From an uncultured Clostridia bacterium (GTDB lineage Bacteria > Bacillota > Clostridia > Oscillospirales > Ruminococcaceae), in contig CAMCOD010000013.1 of the NCBI GenBank assembly GCA_945876435.1, positions 1-52,613 on the forward strand: a stretch of DNA of 52,613 nucleotides. The letters run 5' to 3'. This document shows, piece by piece, positions 16,110 to 23,674 of the stretch; within the stretch, counting starts at the first letter, position 1, and each line of letters starts with the position of its first letter. The position numbers and the translations under genes were made by a program. The notes beneath the pieces are model-generated. The model was not told where the DNA came from. It saw only the letters and a program-made list of their open reading frames with translations, and made no database searches.

Positions 16110-16998
16110 GAGACACCTCCTGTAAAACTTCCGCTGCGGAACATACTTTAACCGCAGGGTCGATCCGGCGGATCAGGTTGCAGAGAGTTTTCCCCGGTCC
16201 AATTTCGATAAATGTATCCACTCCGGAAGCCACCATATTTTTGATCAGTTCTTCCCAACGTACAGGAGAAGAAATCTGTTTTGCCAGCAGTTCTCCCGGA
16301 TTCTCCCGGTAGGGTTTTGCGCTGACATTGGAGTAAACCTCCAGCTTTGGCAAAGCAATCGGGCTTTCCCGCAGGAGATCGCCGAAGGCCTCCGAGGCTT
16401 CCGCCATAAACGGGGAATGAAAGGCTCCTTTCACTTTCAGCGGAATGGCTTTTCCGCCAGCTTTTTTGACTTCTTCAAAAAAAGGAACCATGACCTCCGC
16501 CTTTCCGGCCACGGAAACCTGACCCGGACTGTTAAAATTCACCGGATACAAAGCTTCGAACCGTTCGCAAATCTCTTCGACTTGTTCTGCGCTCAGTTTT
16601 ACCACAGCCGCCATAGCAGTATCCTGCTTTTCTACCGCTTTCTGCATCAGCAAGCCTCGCTGACAGATGAGCCGGAAGCCTTTCTCCAGATCCATGGCAC
16701 CGCCGTAGGTCAGCGCAGCCACTTCTCCCATGGAAAAACCGGCTGTCGCATCTCCATGGATCCCATTTTCCTCTAAAACCGCTGCTGCCGCCATCTCCAT
16801 GGCAAACAGGCAGGGCTGGGTGTTCTTGGTTTCCCGCAGTTCCTCCTCCGTACTGGAAAGACATTGGCGCAAAGTCCCTTCCCGCAGAGAATCGCAGCGG
16901 TCAAACACTCTTTTTCCGGCATCCATCGCCGCAAATTCCCGACCCATGCCCGGATGTTGGTCGCCCTGACCGGAAAAAACAAAAGCTATTCGACCCAT
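16096..16998 (-). CDS. fabD: Malonyl-CoA:ACP transacylase
   Basis: 300 residues. It loads malonate onto AcpP. FVFSGQGDQHPGMG opens the protein; the nucleophile Ser lies in GFSMGE, the supporting Arg in RGLLMQKAV and the catalytic His in GAFHSPFM. The residue before the nucleophile is Phe where E. coli FabD has His, a common variation in clostridia. Overlaps fabK at its 5' end and fabG at its 3' end. Confidence 0.95.
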   Translation of the reverse strand: MGRIAFVFSGQGDQHPGMGREFAAMDAGKRVFDRCDSLREGTLRQCLSSTEEELRETKNTQPCLFAMEMAAAAVLEENGIHGDATAGFSMGEVAALTYGGAMDLEKGFRLICQRGLLMQKAVEKQDTAMAAVVKLSAEQVEEICERFEALYPVNFNSPGQVSVAGKAEVMVPFFEEVKKAGGKAIPLKVKGAFHSPFMAEASEAFGDLLRESPIALPKLEVYSNVSAKPYRENPGELLAKQISSPVRWEELIKNMVASGVDTFIEIGPGKTLCNLIRRIDPAVKVCSAAEVLQEVSHAEG

Positions 16999-17930
16999 TC
17001 TGCCGCCCTCCGAAGAAGAGGTTCGGCCTCTTCCATCACACTGCGGACAATGACAGCCGCAGGCTCCGTTTTGTTTACCAAAGCCGCGATCTGTCCGGAC
17101 AGGAAGCAGCCATTTTCAGTGTCCCCTTCCTGTACCGCGAGACGAAAGGCGCCAACCGCCATCTTTTCCAGTTCTTCATCGCTGATTCCGCTGAATTCTG
17201 CTTTGGAATAAGCTCTCGCAAAGTTGGTCCGCAGACTTCTCACCGGGTGCCCCAAACGCTTACCGGTGACCATGGTGCACAAATCACCGGCTTTTAATAT
17301 TTTTTCCTTATAGATCGGATGGATGTTACATTCCTCTGCGCTGAGGAAACGGGTACCCATCTGCACACCGCAGGCGCCCAGCAAAAAAGCTGCCGCCACG
17401 CCTCTGCCATCCGCAATACCTCCCGCAGCAATCACCGGAAGGGTCGTAGCATCACAAACCTGTGGAACCAAGACCATAGTGGTCAGCTCTCCCACATGGC
17501 CGCCGCTCTCGCCGCCTTCCGCAATCAAAGCCGAAGCTCCCAGACGGGTCATCAGCTTCGCCATAGCCACAGAGGCTACCACGGGGATCACTTTGATGCC
17601 TGCGGAACGCCAAAGTTCCATATATTTTGATGGATTTCCGGCGCCTGTTGTCACAACAGCAACCTTTTCTTCCGCCGCAACCTGCGCGACCTCCTCCACA
17701 TAGGGACTCATCAGCATAATATTGAGGCCAATCGGACCGTCGGTCAGAGATTTTGCCAGACGAACCTGCTCCCGAACGACCTCCGCCGGCGCATTGCCTG
17801 CGGCAACAATGCCAAGACCGCCGCCATTGGATACAGCTGCCGCCAGCCTTCCATCAGCGATCCAGGCCATACCTCCCTGAAAAACCGGGTAACGGATTCC
17901 CAGCATTTCACACAAAACTGATTTGACCAT
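16986..17930 (-). CDS. fabK: Enoyl-ACP reductase II (FMN-dependent)
   Basis: About 314 residues, the usual FabK length. A TIM-barrel flavoprotein of the nitronate monooxygenase-like group that reduces enoyl-ACP with NAD(P)H, replacing FabI. YPVFQGGMAWIADGRLAAAVSNGGGLGIVA, VVTTGAGNPSKYM, EGGESGGHVGELTTM and the FMN-phosphate loop AAGGIADGRG identify it. The start at 17930 is fixed by CAGGAG that overlaps the acpP stop. FabK-bearing bacteria are intrinsically insensitive to triclosan, a property known for the family. Confidence 0.95.
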   Translation of the reverse strand: MVKSVLCEMLGIRYPVFQGGMAWIADGRLAAAVSNGGGLGIVAAGNAPAEVVREQVRLAKSLTDGPIGLNIMLMSPYVEEVAQVAAEEKVAVVTTGAGNPSKYMELWRSAGIKVIPVVASVAMAKLMTRLGASALIAEGGESGGHVGELTTMVLVPQVCDATTLPVIAAGGIADGRGVAAAFLLGACGVQMGTRFLSAEECNIHPIYKEKILKAGDLCTMVTGKRLGHPVRSLRTNFARAYSKAEFSGISDEELEKMAVGAFRLAVQEGDTENGCFLSGQIAALVNKTEPAAVIVRSVMEEAEPLLRRAAEWVE

Positions 17931-17934
17931 TCTT

Positions 17935-18159
17935 TTACTCCTGTGTTTTAGACTGGATAAACTCCACCAGATCGCCGACTGTTTCAACTTTCTGATCCAG
18001 CTCGATTTCCTGACCCAGTGCATCCTCCAGACTCATCAGCAGCTCCACCGTATCCAAGGAATCGATACCCAACTCGGTAAAAGTGCTCTCCATTTTTACT
18101 TCATTCTGGTCACATTCGGTACGTTCCGCGATTAGCTTCGCAATGGTTTCAAACAGCAT
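17935..18159 (-). CDS. acpP: Acyl carrier protein
   Basis: 74 residues from the ATG at 18159, chosen because GGAGG lies 8 nt before it. It carries growing acyl chains on a phosphopantetheine attached to the Ser of GIDSLDTVELLMSLED. The sequence is acidic, as in all ACPs. It is the first gene of the operon, and its promoter lies only about 25-55 nt upstream. Confidence 0.95.
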   Translation of the reverse strand: MLFETIAKLIAERTECDQNEVKMESTFTELGIDSLDTVELLMSLEDALGQEIELDQKVETVGDLVEFIQSKTQE

Positions 18160-18184
18160 AATTTTTTCCTCCAATTAACTTAAA

Positions 18185-18213
18185 TTTAAACAATAGATAG
18201 AATGTAAGTTCAA
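18185..18213 (-). promoter_or_regulatory. Probable promoter of the fatty acid operon
   Basis: TTGAAC (18208-18213), 17 nt, TTTAAA (18185-18190) on the minus strand. The start near 18178 leaves a leader of only about 19 nt, just enough for the ribosome site. The -35 shares its first bases with the palindrome at 18212-18231. Confidence 0.5.
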
Positions 18214-18231
18214 TGTATCGGTTGATACATT
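18212..18231. promoter_or_regulatory. Perfect palindrome at the acpP -35, likely repressor operator
   Basis: AATGTATC, a 4-nt spacer (GGTT), and GATACATT: a perfect 8-bp inverted repeat that ends on the -35 hexamer. It does not match the FapR or FabT consensus as I remember them. A MarR- or TetR-type dimer could bind it; no such gene is in the window. Confidence 0.6.
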
Positions 18232-18259
18232 TTCTACTTTTGATTTTACCATCTCCCCT

Positions 18260-18297
18260 GTTCCATCGCCGTTCCCGCTCTGTTCCGGAAGCGTTCC
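18260..18297. repeat. Four GTTCC direct repeats with exact 11-bp spacing
   Basis: GTTCC begins at 18260, 18271, 18282 and 18293. The units are GTTCCAT, GTTCCCG, GTTCCGG and GTTCCCA, each followed by a 4-bp spacer. One repeat per 11 bp places all units on about the same DNA face. This geometry is known for SARP (AfsR/ActII-ORF4) and PhoB/OmpR-type winged-helix proteins. It lies 47 bp behind the acpP -35 and 67 bp behind the divergent lysine transporter -35. Confidence 0.8.
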
Positions 18298-18363
18298 CAG
18301 AATAAAAATAATTTGTAAACAACATTTTCCTGTATTATTTTGAAAAAAATGATCTTTTTCCTC

Positions 18364-18392
18364 TTGACAAAACAGTCTTTCTGTATTATCAT
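18364..18392 (+). promoter_or_regulatory. Sigma-A promoter of the lysine transporter operon
   Basis: TTGACA (18364-18369), 17 nt, TATCAT (18387-18392). The start near 18399 places the riboswitch at the beginning of the transcript. Confidence 0.85.
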
Positions 18393-18423
18393 GAGAAAAA
18401 TTTATTTCTTACAGTTTTCTGTA

Positions 18424-18590
18424 AGTTGGTAGAGGCGCGGATACTAAGAGTACAGCGGACATCAATGGCCGGCAAGCCGTTCGCTGGAAAGGAGTTTTCG
18501 CCGAAGTCAAGACTTCTGTTGTCGCGGGGTTTTGGCTGGGGTGCTGCAGAATATGCAGCGCACTGTCACGAAAGTGGAGCGCTATCATCG
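18424..18590 (+). promoter_or_regulatory. Lysine riboswitch (L box)
   Basis: The conserved L-box elements appear in order: GGTAGAGGCGCG (18428), AGAGTA (18447), GGAAAGGA (18486), GCCGAAG (18500), GGCTGGGG (18534), and CACTGTCACGAAAGTGGAGC followed by GCTATC (18561-18586). GGTAG (18428-18432) pairs with CTATC (18582-18586) to close P1. TATCAT at 18583-18588 can instead pair with ATGATA at 18645-18650 in the terminator, which forms the antiterminator. Lysine binding would therefore close P1, free the terminator and switch the transporter off. The region 18598-18640 shows no other element. Confidence 0.94.
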
Positions 18591-18640
18591 GCAGAGAAGT
18601 ATTCACCGCGGGAGTTTTTCCTACGACTGTTTGCTATTTC

Positions 18641-18676
18641 ACCCATGATACATCCGTATCATGGGTTTTCTTTTTC
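18641..18676 (+). terminator. Attenuator terminator of the lysine riboswitch
   Basis: ACCCATGATAC (18641-18651) pairs with GTATCATGGGT (18656-18666) around ATCC, followed by TTTCTTTTTC. It sits between the aptamer and the ribosome binding site of the transporter. Confidence 0.92.
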
Positions 18677-18734
18677 TCCGCCGCAAAATCTACCGGCACA
18701 AGGGCTGTATCTTAACAGAAAAGGAGAAATCACT

Positions 18735-19583
18735 ATGACAAGAAGACAATTTACCGCAATGGCTCTGGCATCTGCCATGACTCTTTCCCTCTTTACCGGC
18801 TGCAGCAGCGAGAAAAAAGCTGGCGACGGCAATGACAAGGTTCTCTCGGTTGCTATGGAGTGCATTTACGCTCCTTACAACTGGACCCAGAGCGACGATT
18901 CCAACGGCGCCGTTAAAATCAAAGGCAGCAGCGACTACGCATTCGGCTACGACGTTATGATGGCGAAAACCATCGCCGAGGAACTGGGTATGGAGCTGGA
19001 AATCGTGAAATTAGACTGGGACTCTCTGGTTCCCGCTGTACAGTCCGGCACCGTTGACTGTGCCATCGCCGGCCAGTCCATCACATCCAAACGCCTGGAA
19101 AGCGTAGACTTCTCTGATCCATATTACTACGCATCCATCGTTACCCTGGTAAAAGCAGACGGCCCTTACGCCAATGCGCAGAGTGTCGCTGATCTGAGCG
19201 GCGCTACCTGCACTTCCCAGCTTAACACCATTTGGTACGATTCCTGCCTGCCCCAGATCGAAAATGCCAACATTCTTCCCGCTCAGGACTCCGCTCCAGC
19301 TATGATGGTGGCTTTGGATTCCGGCAAATGTGATGTTGTTGTTACTGATATGCCAACCGCTATGGCAGCCTGCGTAGCTTATCCTGACTTTGTTCTGCTG
19401 GACTTCGGCGGCGGCGAAGGGGACTATGAGGTTTCCGAAGAAGAAATCAACATTGGCGTATCCATCCAAAAGGGCAATACTGAACTGAAAGACGCCATTA
19501 ACGATATCCTGGCTACTATGACGGCTGACGATTACAGCGCCCTTATGGAGGAAGCAATCCGTCTTCAGCCGTTGAGTGAATAA
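18735..19583 (+). CDS. Amino acid ABC transporter substrate-binding lipoprotein, probably lysine
   Basis: About 282 residues from the ATG at 18735, preceded by AAAAGGAG. The first 26 residues are a lipoprotein signal with lipobox LFTGC; MTRRQF at the very start resembles a twin-arginine motif but is probably just a basic n-region. The mature protein is a periplasmic-binding-protein type 2 domain (family 3): YAPYNW, GYDVMMAKTIAEELGMELEIVKLDWDSL, SGTVDCAIAGQSIT, and KGNTELKDAINDIL near the end. Outside the cell it captures the substrate and delivers it to the permease. The lysine riboswitch upstream makes lysine the likely ligand; sequence alone would not decide between lysine and other polar amino acids. 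Confidence 0.93.
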   Translation: MTRRQFTAMALASAMTLSLFTGCSSEKKAGDGNDKVLSVAMECIYAPYNWTQSDDSNGAVKIKGSSDYAFGYDVMMAKTIAEELGMELEIVKLDWDSLVPAVQSGTVDCAIAGQSITSKRLESVDFSDPYYYASIVTLVKADGPYANAQSVADLSGATCTSQLNTIWYDSCLPQIENANILPAQDSAPAMMVALDSGKCDVVVTDMPTAMAACVAYPDFVLLDFGGGEGDYEVSEEEINIGVSIQKGNTELKDAINDILATMTADDYSALMEEAIRLQPLSE

Positions 19584-19619
19584 TTCACCTGTTGATTTGT
19601 TGATTAAAGGAGATTTGCC

Positions 19620-20450
19620 ATGCTACCTCAGAGTTTTTGGGGAAGAATCCTCTTTCTGCTCAATGAATACGGCACTTCACTGATCAAAGGCGCCGGTGTT
19701 ACCATGGTCATTGCTATTGTTTGCACCTTTTTCGGCTGCATCATCGGCTTCGGCGTGGGTATTGTGCAGACCATTCCTCTTGATCGAAAAAAACAGCCTT
19801 TTCACTGGTTCCTGCTTCGCGCCGTTCAGCTTCTGCTCAGCGCTTATGTGGAGATTTTCCGCGGAACTCCAATGATGGTTCAGGCTATGTTCATCTTTTA
19901 CGGCGCGGCTGCCCTGTTTAACATCAATATGAGCATGTGGACCGCCGCTCTCTTCATCGTTTCCATTAACACCGGTGCTTACATGGCGGAATCTGTCCGC
20001 GGCGGCATCCTTTCCATTGACGCCGGCCAAACCGAGGGAGCCAAAGCTATCGGTATGACTCATTTCCAGACCATGCTCTACATCATTCTTCCTCAGGCCC
20101 TGCGAAACATCATGCCCCAGATCGGCAATAACCTAATCATCAACATCAAGGACACCTGTGTTCTTTCCGTAATCGGCACAGTGGAACTGTACTACACCAC
20201 CCGCGGCATTGCTGGTACCTACTATACCTATTTTGAAGCCTTCACCATTACCATGGTTATCTACTTCATCCTGACGTTCTGCTGCTCCCGTATTCTGCGG
20301 ATGCTGGAAAATCGGATGGACGGCCCGGTCAACTATGAACTGGTTATGCAGGATCCTCTGGTAGCCGGCACAGGTACCTATCGCTTTAACGAGAAAAAGC
20401 ATCAGCAGTTCAACGATCAGAACATAGATACCCGGGAAGGAGGCCGCTAA
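19620..20450 (+). CDS. Amino acid ABC transporter permease, probably lysine
   Basis: 276 residues with about five membrane helices, of the HisM/GlnP type. The family signature is [19 protein letters not shown] near the first third, and the EAA loop reads [26 protein letters not shown]. It forms the channel as a homodimer or with a second permease; only one permease gene is present, so a homodimer is likely. ATG at 19620 with AAAGGAG upstream. It follows the binding protein by 36 bp and precedes the ATPase by 4 bp. The C-terminal 40 residues form a hydrophilic tail. Confidence 0.94.
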   Translation: MLPQSFWGRILFLLNEYGTSLIKGAGVTMVIAIVCTFFGCIIGFGVGIVQTIPLDRKKQPFHWFLLRAVQLLLSAYVEIFRGTPMMVQAMFIFYGAAALFNINMSMWTAALFIVSINTGAYMAESVRGGILSIDAGQTEGAKAIGMTHFQTMLYIILPQALRNIMPQIGNNLIINIKDTCVLSVIGTVELYYTTRGIAGTYYTYFEAFTITMVIYFILTFCCSRILRMLENRMDGPVNYELVMQDPLVAGTGTYRFNEKKHQQFNDQNIDTREGGR

Positions 20451-20454
20451 GTTC

Positions 20455-21189
20455 ATGGAACCAATTATTCAAATCAATCATCTCAGCAAGGCTTTCGGCT
20501 CTCATGTCGTGCTCAAGGACATTGACTTTGCGGTAAACAAAGGGGATGTCACCTGCATCATCGGCGCTTCCGGCTCCGGCAAATCTACTCTGCTGCGCTG
20601 CATCAACCTGCTGGAAACTCCTACCTCCGGCGAAATCCTTTTCCACGGTCAGAATATTCTGGACCGCGGCACCAATCCCAGCAAATACCGTGCCAAAGTG
20701 GGTATGGTATTCCAGAGTTTCAATCTATTCCATAACATGAGCGTTCTGGAGAACTGCATGATCGGCATGACCAAGGTCCTTCACAAGGATCCGGAAGAAG
20801 CGCGCCAGATTGCCATGCACTATCTGGAGAAGGTAGGTATGGCTCCCTATATCAACGCCAAGCCCCGCCAGCTTTCCGGCGGCCAGAAACAGCGTGTAGC
20901 CATTGCCCGGGCACTGGCTATGGAACCGGAAGTTCTGCTCTTTGATGAGCCAACCTCCGCCTTGGACCCACAGATGGTAGGCGAAGTTCTCTCCATCATC
21001 CGAGACCTGGCCAAAGAAGGACTGACTATGATGATCGTCACCCATGAAATGGCCTTTGCCCATGCGGTTTCCAGTCATGTCGTCTTTATGGCTGACGGCG
21101 TAATCTGCGAAGAGGGCACCGCGGAACAGATTTTTGAGCATCCTCAAAACTCCCGCACACAAGAATTCCTCTCACGTTTCTCGCGTTAG
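20455..21189 (+). CDS. Amino acid ABC transporter ATP-binding protein, probably lysine
   Basis: 244 residues, standard for HisP/GlnQ-type ATPases. Walker A is GASGSGKST, the signature is LSGGQKQR, Walker B is [12 protein letters not shown], and the H-loop is [12 protein letters not shown]. It energises the importer from the cytoplasmic face. Last gene of the riboswitch-controlled operon, closed by the terminator at 21209. Confidence 0.96.
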   Translation: MEPIIQINHLSKAFGSHVVLKDIDFAVNKGDVTCIIGASGSGKSTLLRCINLLETPTSGEILFHGQNILDRGTNPSKYRAKVGMVFQSFNLFHNMSVLENCMIGMTKVLHKDPEEARQIAMHYLEKVGMAPYINAKPRQLSGGQKQRVAIARALAMEPEVLLFDEPTSALDPQMVGEVLSIIRDLAKEGLTMMIVTHEMAFAHAVSSHVVFMADGVICEEGTAEQIFEHPQNSRTQEFLSRFSR

Positions 21190-21208
21190 AGAAATGGATC
21201 CCCAATAG

Positions 21209-21249
21209 AAAAAGCAGCTCCCGTTCCGATAAGCGGGAGCTGCTTTTTT
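21209..21249. terminator. Bidirectional terminator, lysine transporter / glgP
   Basis: Perfect 15-bp stem, AAAAAGCAGCTCCCG (21209-21223) with CGGGAGCTGCTTTTT (21234-21248). T runs flank it in both readings. Confidence 0.9.
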
Positions 21250-21282
21250 ATTCCATTCTTTTTGTATTTTGGCTCAAATACC

Positions 21283-23640
21283 TTATTCCCACAAAGGTTT
21301 GATCCCCCAAATTTCCTCCGCATAGCCCCGAATGGTGCGGTCAGAGGAGAATTTGCCGCAGGAAGCCATGTTCATCCAGCATTTTCGTCCGAAATTCAGT
21401 TGATCCCTGTAATCGGAGTTTGCCTGTAACTTCGCCTCCACATATGGCAGCAGATCTGCCAGCACCATATAGTGGTCGGCACGGTTATAGGTTGTTTCCA
21501 GAAGGGATTCCTTGAGCTGAGCCAGCAAACCATCTTTGTCCCGAAGCGTACCATCGGTCAAAGCATCCAGAACCCGTCGAATCTCCGGATTTCCCTGATA
21601 AATGGTTTTAGGATCGTAATGAGGAGCCAGCGCTTCCACCTGATCTTCGTTCATCCCAAAGATATAATTGTTCTCCAGGCCTGCCTGCTCCACAATTTCA
21701 ATATTGGCACCGTCAAGCGTACCGATTGTGACTGCGCCATTGGCCATAAATTTCATGTTGCTGGTACCGGAAGCCTCTGTGCCGGCGGTGGAGATCTGTT
21801 CTGACAAATTTGCCGCCGGGATCAGCTTCTCCGCATAGGAAACATTATAATCCGTAGCAAAAACGATCTTCAGTTTATCCTTTGTATCCGGGTCATTGTT
21901 TATCAGATCAGCGATTTCATGGATCAGTTTAATCGTACCTTTTGCTCGGGCATAACCAGCGGCGGATTTTCCGCCGAAAAGGATCATCATGGGCCAGAAA
22001 TCCGGAAGTTTTCCCTCTTTCAGGCGGAAGTACAGCAGCAAGGCCGCCAGAGCATTCATAGTCTGACGCTTATATTCATGAAAACGCTTGACCTGAATGT
22101 CAAACATCCAGCTGGGGTCCACCGACACGCCCTCTTTTTTCTCCAGAAAACGGGCCAGCTCTGCTTTCTTTTCCTGCTTAACTGCCACAAATTTTTCAAT
22201 CAGCTCATCTTTTTCCTCCATCGGGCGCAAAGCAGCCAACTGATCCAAATCCGTAAGCCAATCCTCCGACCCAAGCTGCTCCGTAATCAGCGCGGAAAGC
22301 TGGGCATTGCACAGGCCCAGCCAGCGTCTCGGCGTGATGCCATTGGTTTCGTTAATGATTTTGCCGGGATAGAGGCTTTCCCACTGTTGAAGCACACTTT
22401 TTTTCAGAATCTCCGTGTGGAGCCGGGCCACACCATTGATTCTATGACTCACATAAGAACCCAAGCGGGCCATATGAACCATACCGCCGGAAAGAATGGC
22501 ATAATTGTCCCATTGTTCCTGTGGGATCTCCCTTTGGGCAAGCTCTGCCAGCAGCTCTTCGTTGATTTTTTCGAGAATGGGATAAAGCTGGGGCGCAACA
22601 CCTTTGAGCAGTTCCTGGTCCCAGCGCTCCATTGCTTCCGCCATAACGGTATGATTCGTGTAAGAGAAGATACGCTTTGCCATAGACAACGCCTCGCTCC
22701 AGTCCACGCCCTCCTCCAGCAGCAAACGCAGCAACTCTGGAATGGCAAGAATCGGATGGGTGTCATTCAGCTGAATGGCAAGATCCTCCGGCAGGCGGCG
22801 AATATCCGAATGATTTTTCTTATATTTCCGCAGAATATCCTGCAAAGAAGCGCTGGTAAAGAAATATTCCTGCTTCAGACGGAGCTGTTTTCCGGCCAGC
22901 ATACTGTCATTCGGGTAAAGAATCTGAGAAATGCAGATCGCTTCGTCGTATTCCTTGGAGGATTTAAAGTAATTCTGTTCATTGAAAGCACCAAGGTCAA
23001 TGGCGTTGATGGGTTCGCTCTGCCACAGACGCAGGGTGTTGACGGTTTTCCCTCCGTAGCCGATGACTGGCATATCATAAGGCACCGCCTTCATAGTCTG
23101 CCCGGCAAAGCGGACCTCTACCGCATCCTCCTCCCGGCGAACACACCAAGGGTCCCCCCATTTTGTCCAATCATCCGGTTCCTCCTGCTGGCAGCCGTCC
23201 TCAATGGTCTGCCGGAAAAGGCCGTAGCGGTAATGGATTCCGTAGCCATCCAGAGGTAGATTTAAAGTTGCCGCCGAATCCAAAAAGCAGGCTGCCAAAC
23301 GGCCCAAGCCGCCGTTGCCCAGTGCCGCGTCCTCTTCCATTTCCCATTCTGTGGGGTCAAAGCCTGCCTGTGCCCATTTTTCCTTCACTTCATCCAAGCG
23401 GCCTAAAGCGAAAAGGTTGTTATAAATCGCCCGACCCATGAGAAATTCCGCCGAAAAATAGCAGGCTCGCTTCTGTTCTTCTTTTTTCCGGCTGCTCTCC
23501 TCCCAAATTGGGGCGATATTGGCCATAATGCCGGCACAAAGAGCGTTATAACGCTGCCGCGCGCCCACATTCTCCAGCGATCTGCCGCACTGCGCTCTGG
23601 CTATTAGTTGGGTCTGCTCCATAATGTTCCACTGTTCCAT
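21283..23640 (-). CDS. glgP: Glycogen/starch phosphorylase
   Basis: 785 residues, GT35 family. It releases glucose-1-phosphate from alpha-1,4-glucan ends. ALGNGGLGRLAACFLDS, the QLNDTHP segment and the PLP site EASGTSNMKFMANGA (Schiff-base Lys after Asn-Met) are present. AAAGGAG stands before the ATG. It is the second gene of a two-gene unit with malQ, 34 bp downstream of it. MalQ reshapes short maltodextrins so that phosphorylase can keep working. The branching enzyme glgB lies 19 kb away; no glgC or glgA is in the window. Confidence 0.96.
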   Translation of the reverse strand: MEQWNIMEQTQLIARAQCGRSLENVGARQRYNALCAGIMANIAPIWEESSRKKEEQKRACYFSAEFLMGRAIYNNLFALGRLDEVKEKWAQAGFDPTEWEMEEDAALGNGGLGRLAACFLDSAATLNLPLDGYGIHYRYGLFRQTIEDGCQQEEPDDWTKWGDPWCVRREEDAVEVRFAGQTMKAVPYDMPVIGYGGKTVNTLRLWQSEPINAIDLGAFNEQNYFKSSKEYDEAICISQILYPNDSMLAGKQLRLKQEYFFTSASLQDILRKYKKNHSDIRRLPEDLAIQLNDTHPILAIPELLRLLLEEGVDWSEALSMAKRIFSYTNHTVMAEAMERWDQELLKGVAPQLYPILEKINEELLAELAQREIPQEQWDNYAILSGGMVHMARLGSYVSHRINGVARLHTEILKKSVLQQWESLYPGKIINETNGITPRRWLGLCNAQLSALITEQLGSEDWLTDLDQLAALRPMEEKDELIEKFVAVKQEKKAELARFLEKKEGVSVDPSWMFDIQVKRFHEYKRQTMNALAALLLYFRLKEGKLPDFWPMMILFGGKSAAGYARAKGTIKLIHEIADLINNDPDTKDKLKIVFATDYNVSYAEKLIPAANLSEQISTAGTEASGTSNMKFMANGAVTIGTLDGANIEIVEQAGLENNYIFGMNEDQVEALAPHYDPKTIYQGNPEIRRVLDALTDGTLRDKDGLLAQLKESLLETTYNRADHYMVLADLLPYVEAKLQANSDYRDQLNFGRKCWMNMASCGKFSSDRTIRGYAEEIWGIKPLWE

Positions 23641-23674
23641 GGTCCTGCCACTCCTTTAATAGGAATTTTCTTAT

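Noticed and set aside
16096-16998. FabD with Phe instead of His before the active-site Ser (GFSMGE)
   Set aside because: The Ser, Arg and distal His are present, and other clostridial FabD proteins vary at this position; it is not evidence for loss of function.
18735-18812. Twin-arginine export signal on the lysine-binding lipoprotein (MTRRQF)
   Set aside because: A normal lipobox LFTGC follows a hydrophobic stretch typical for Sec export; the RR pair alone does not make a Tat signal.
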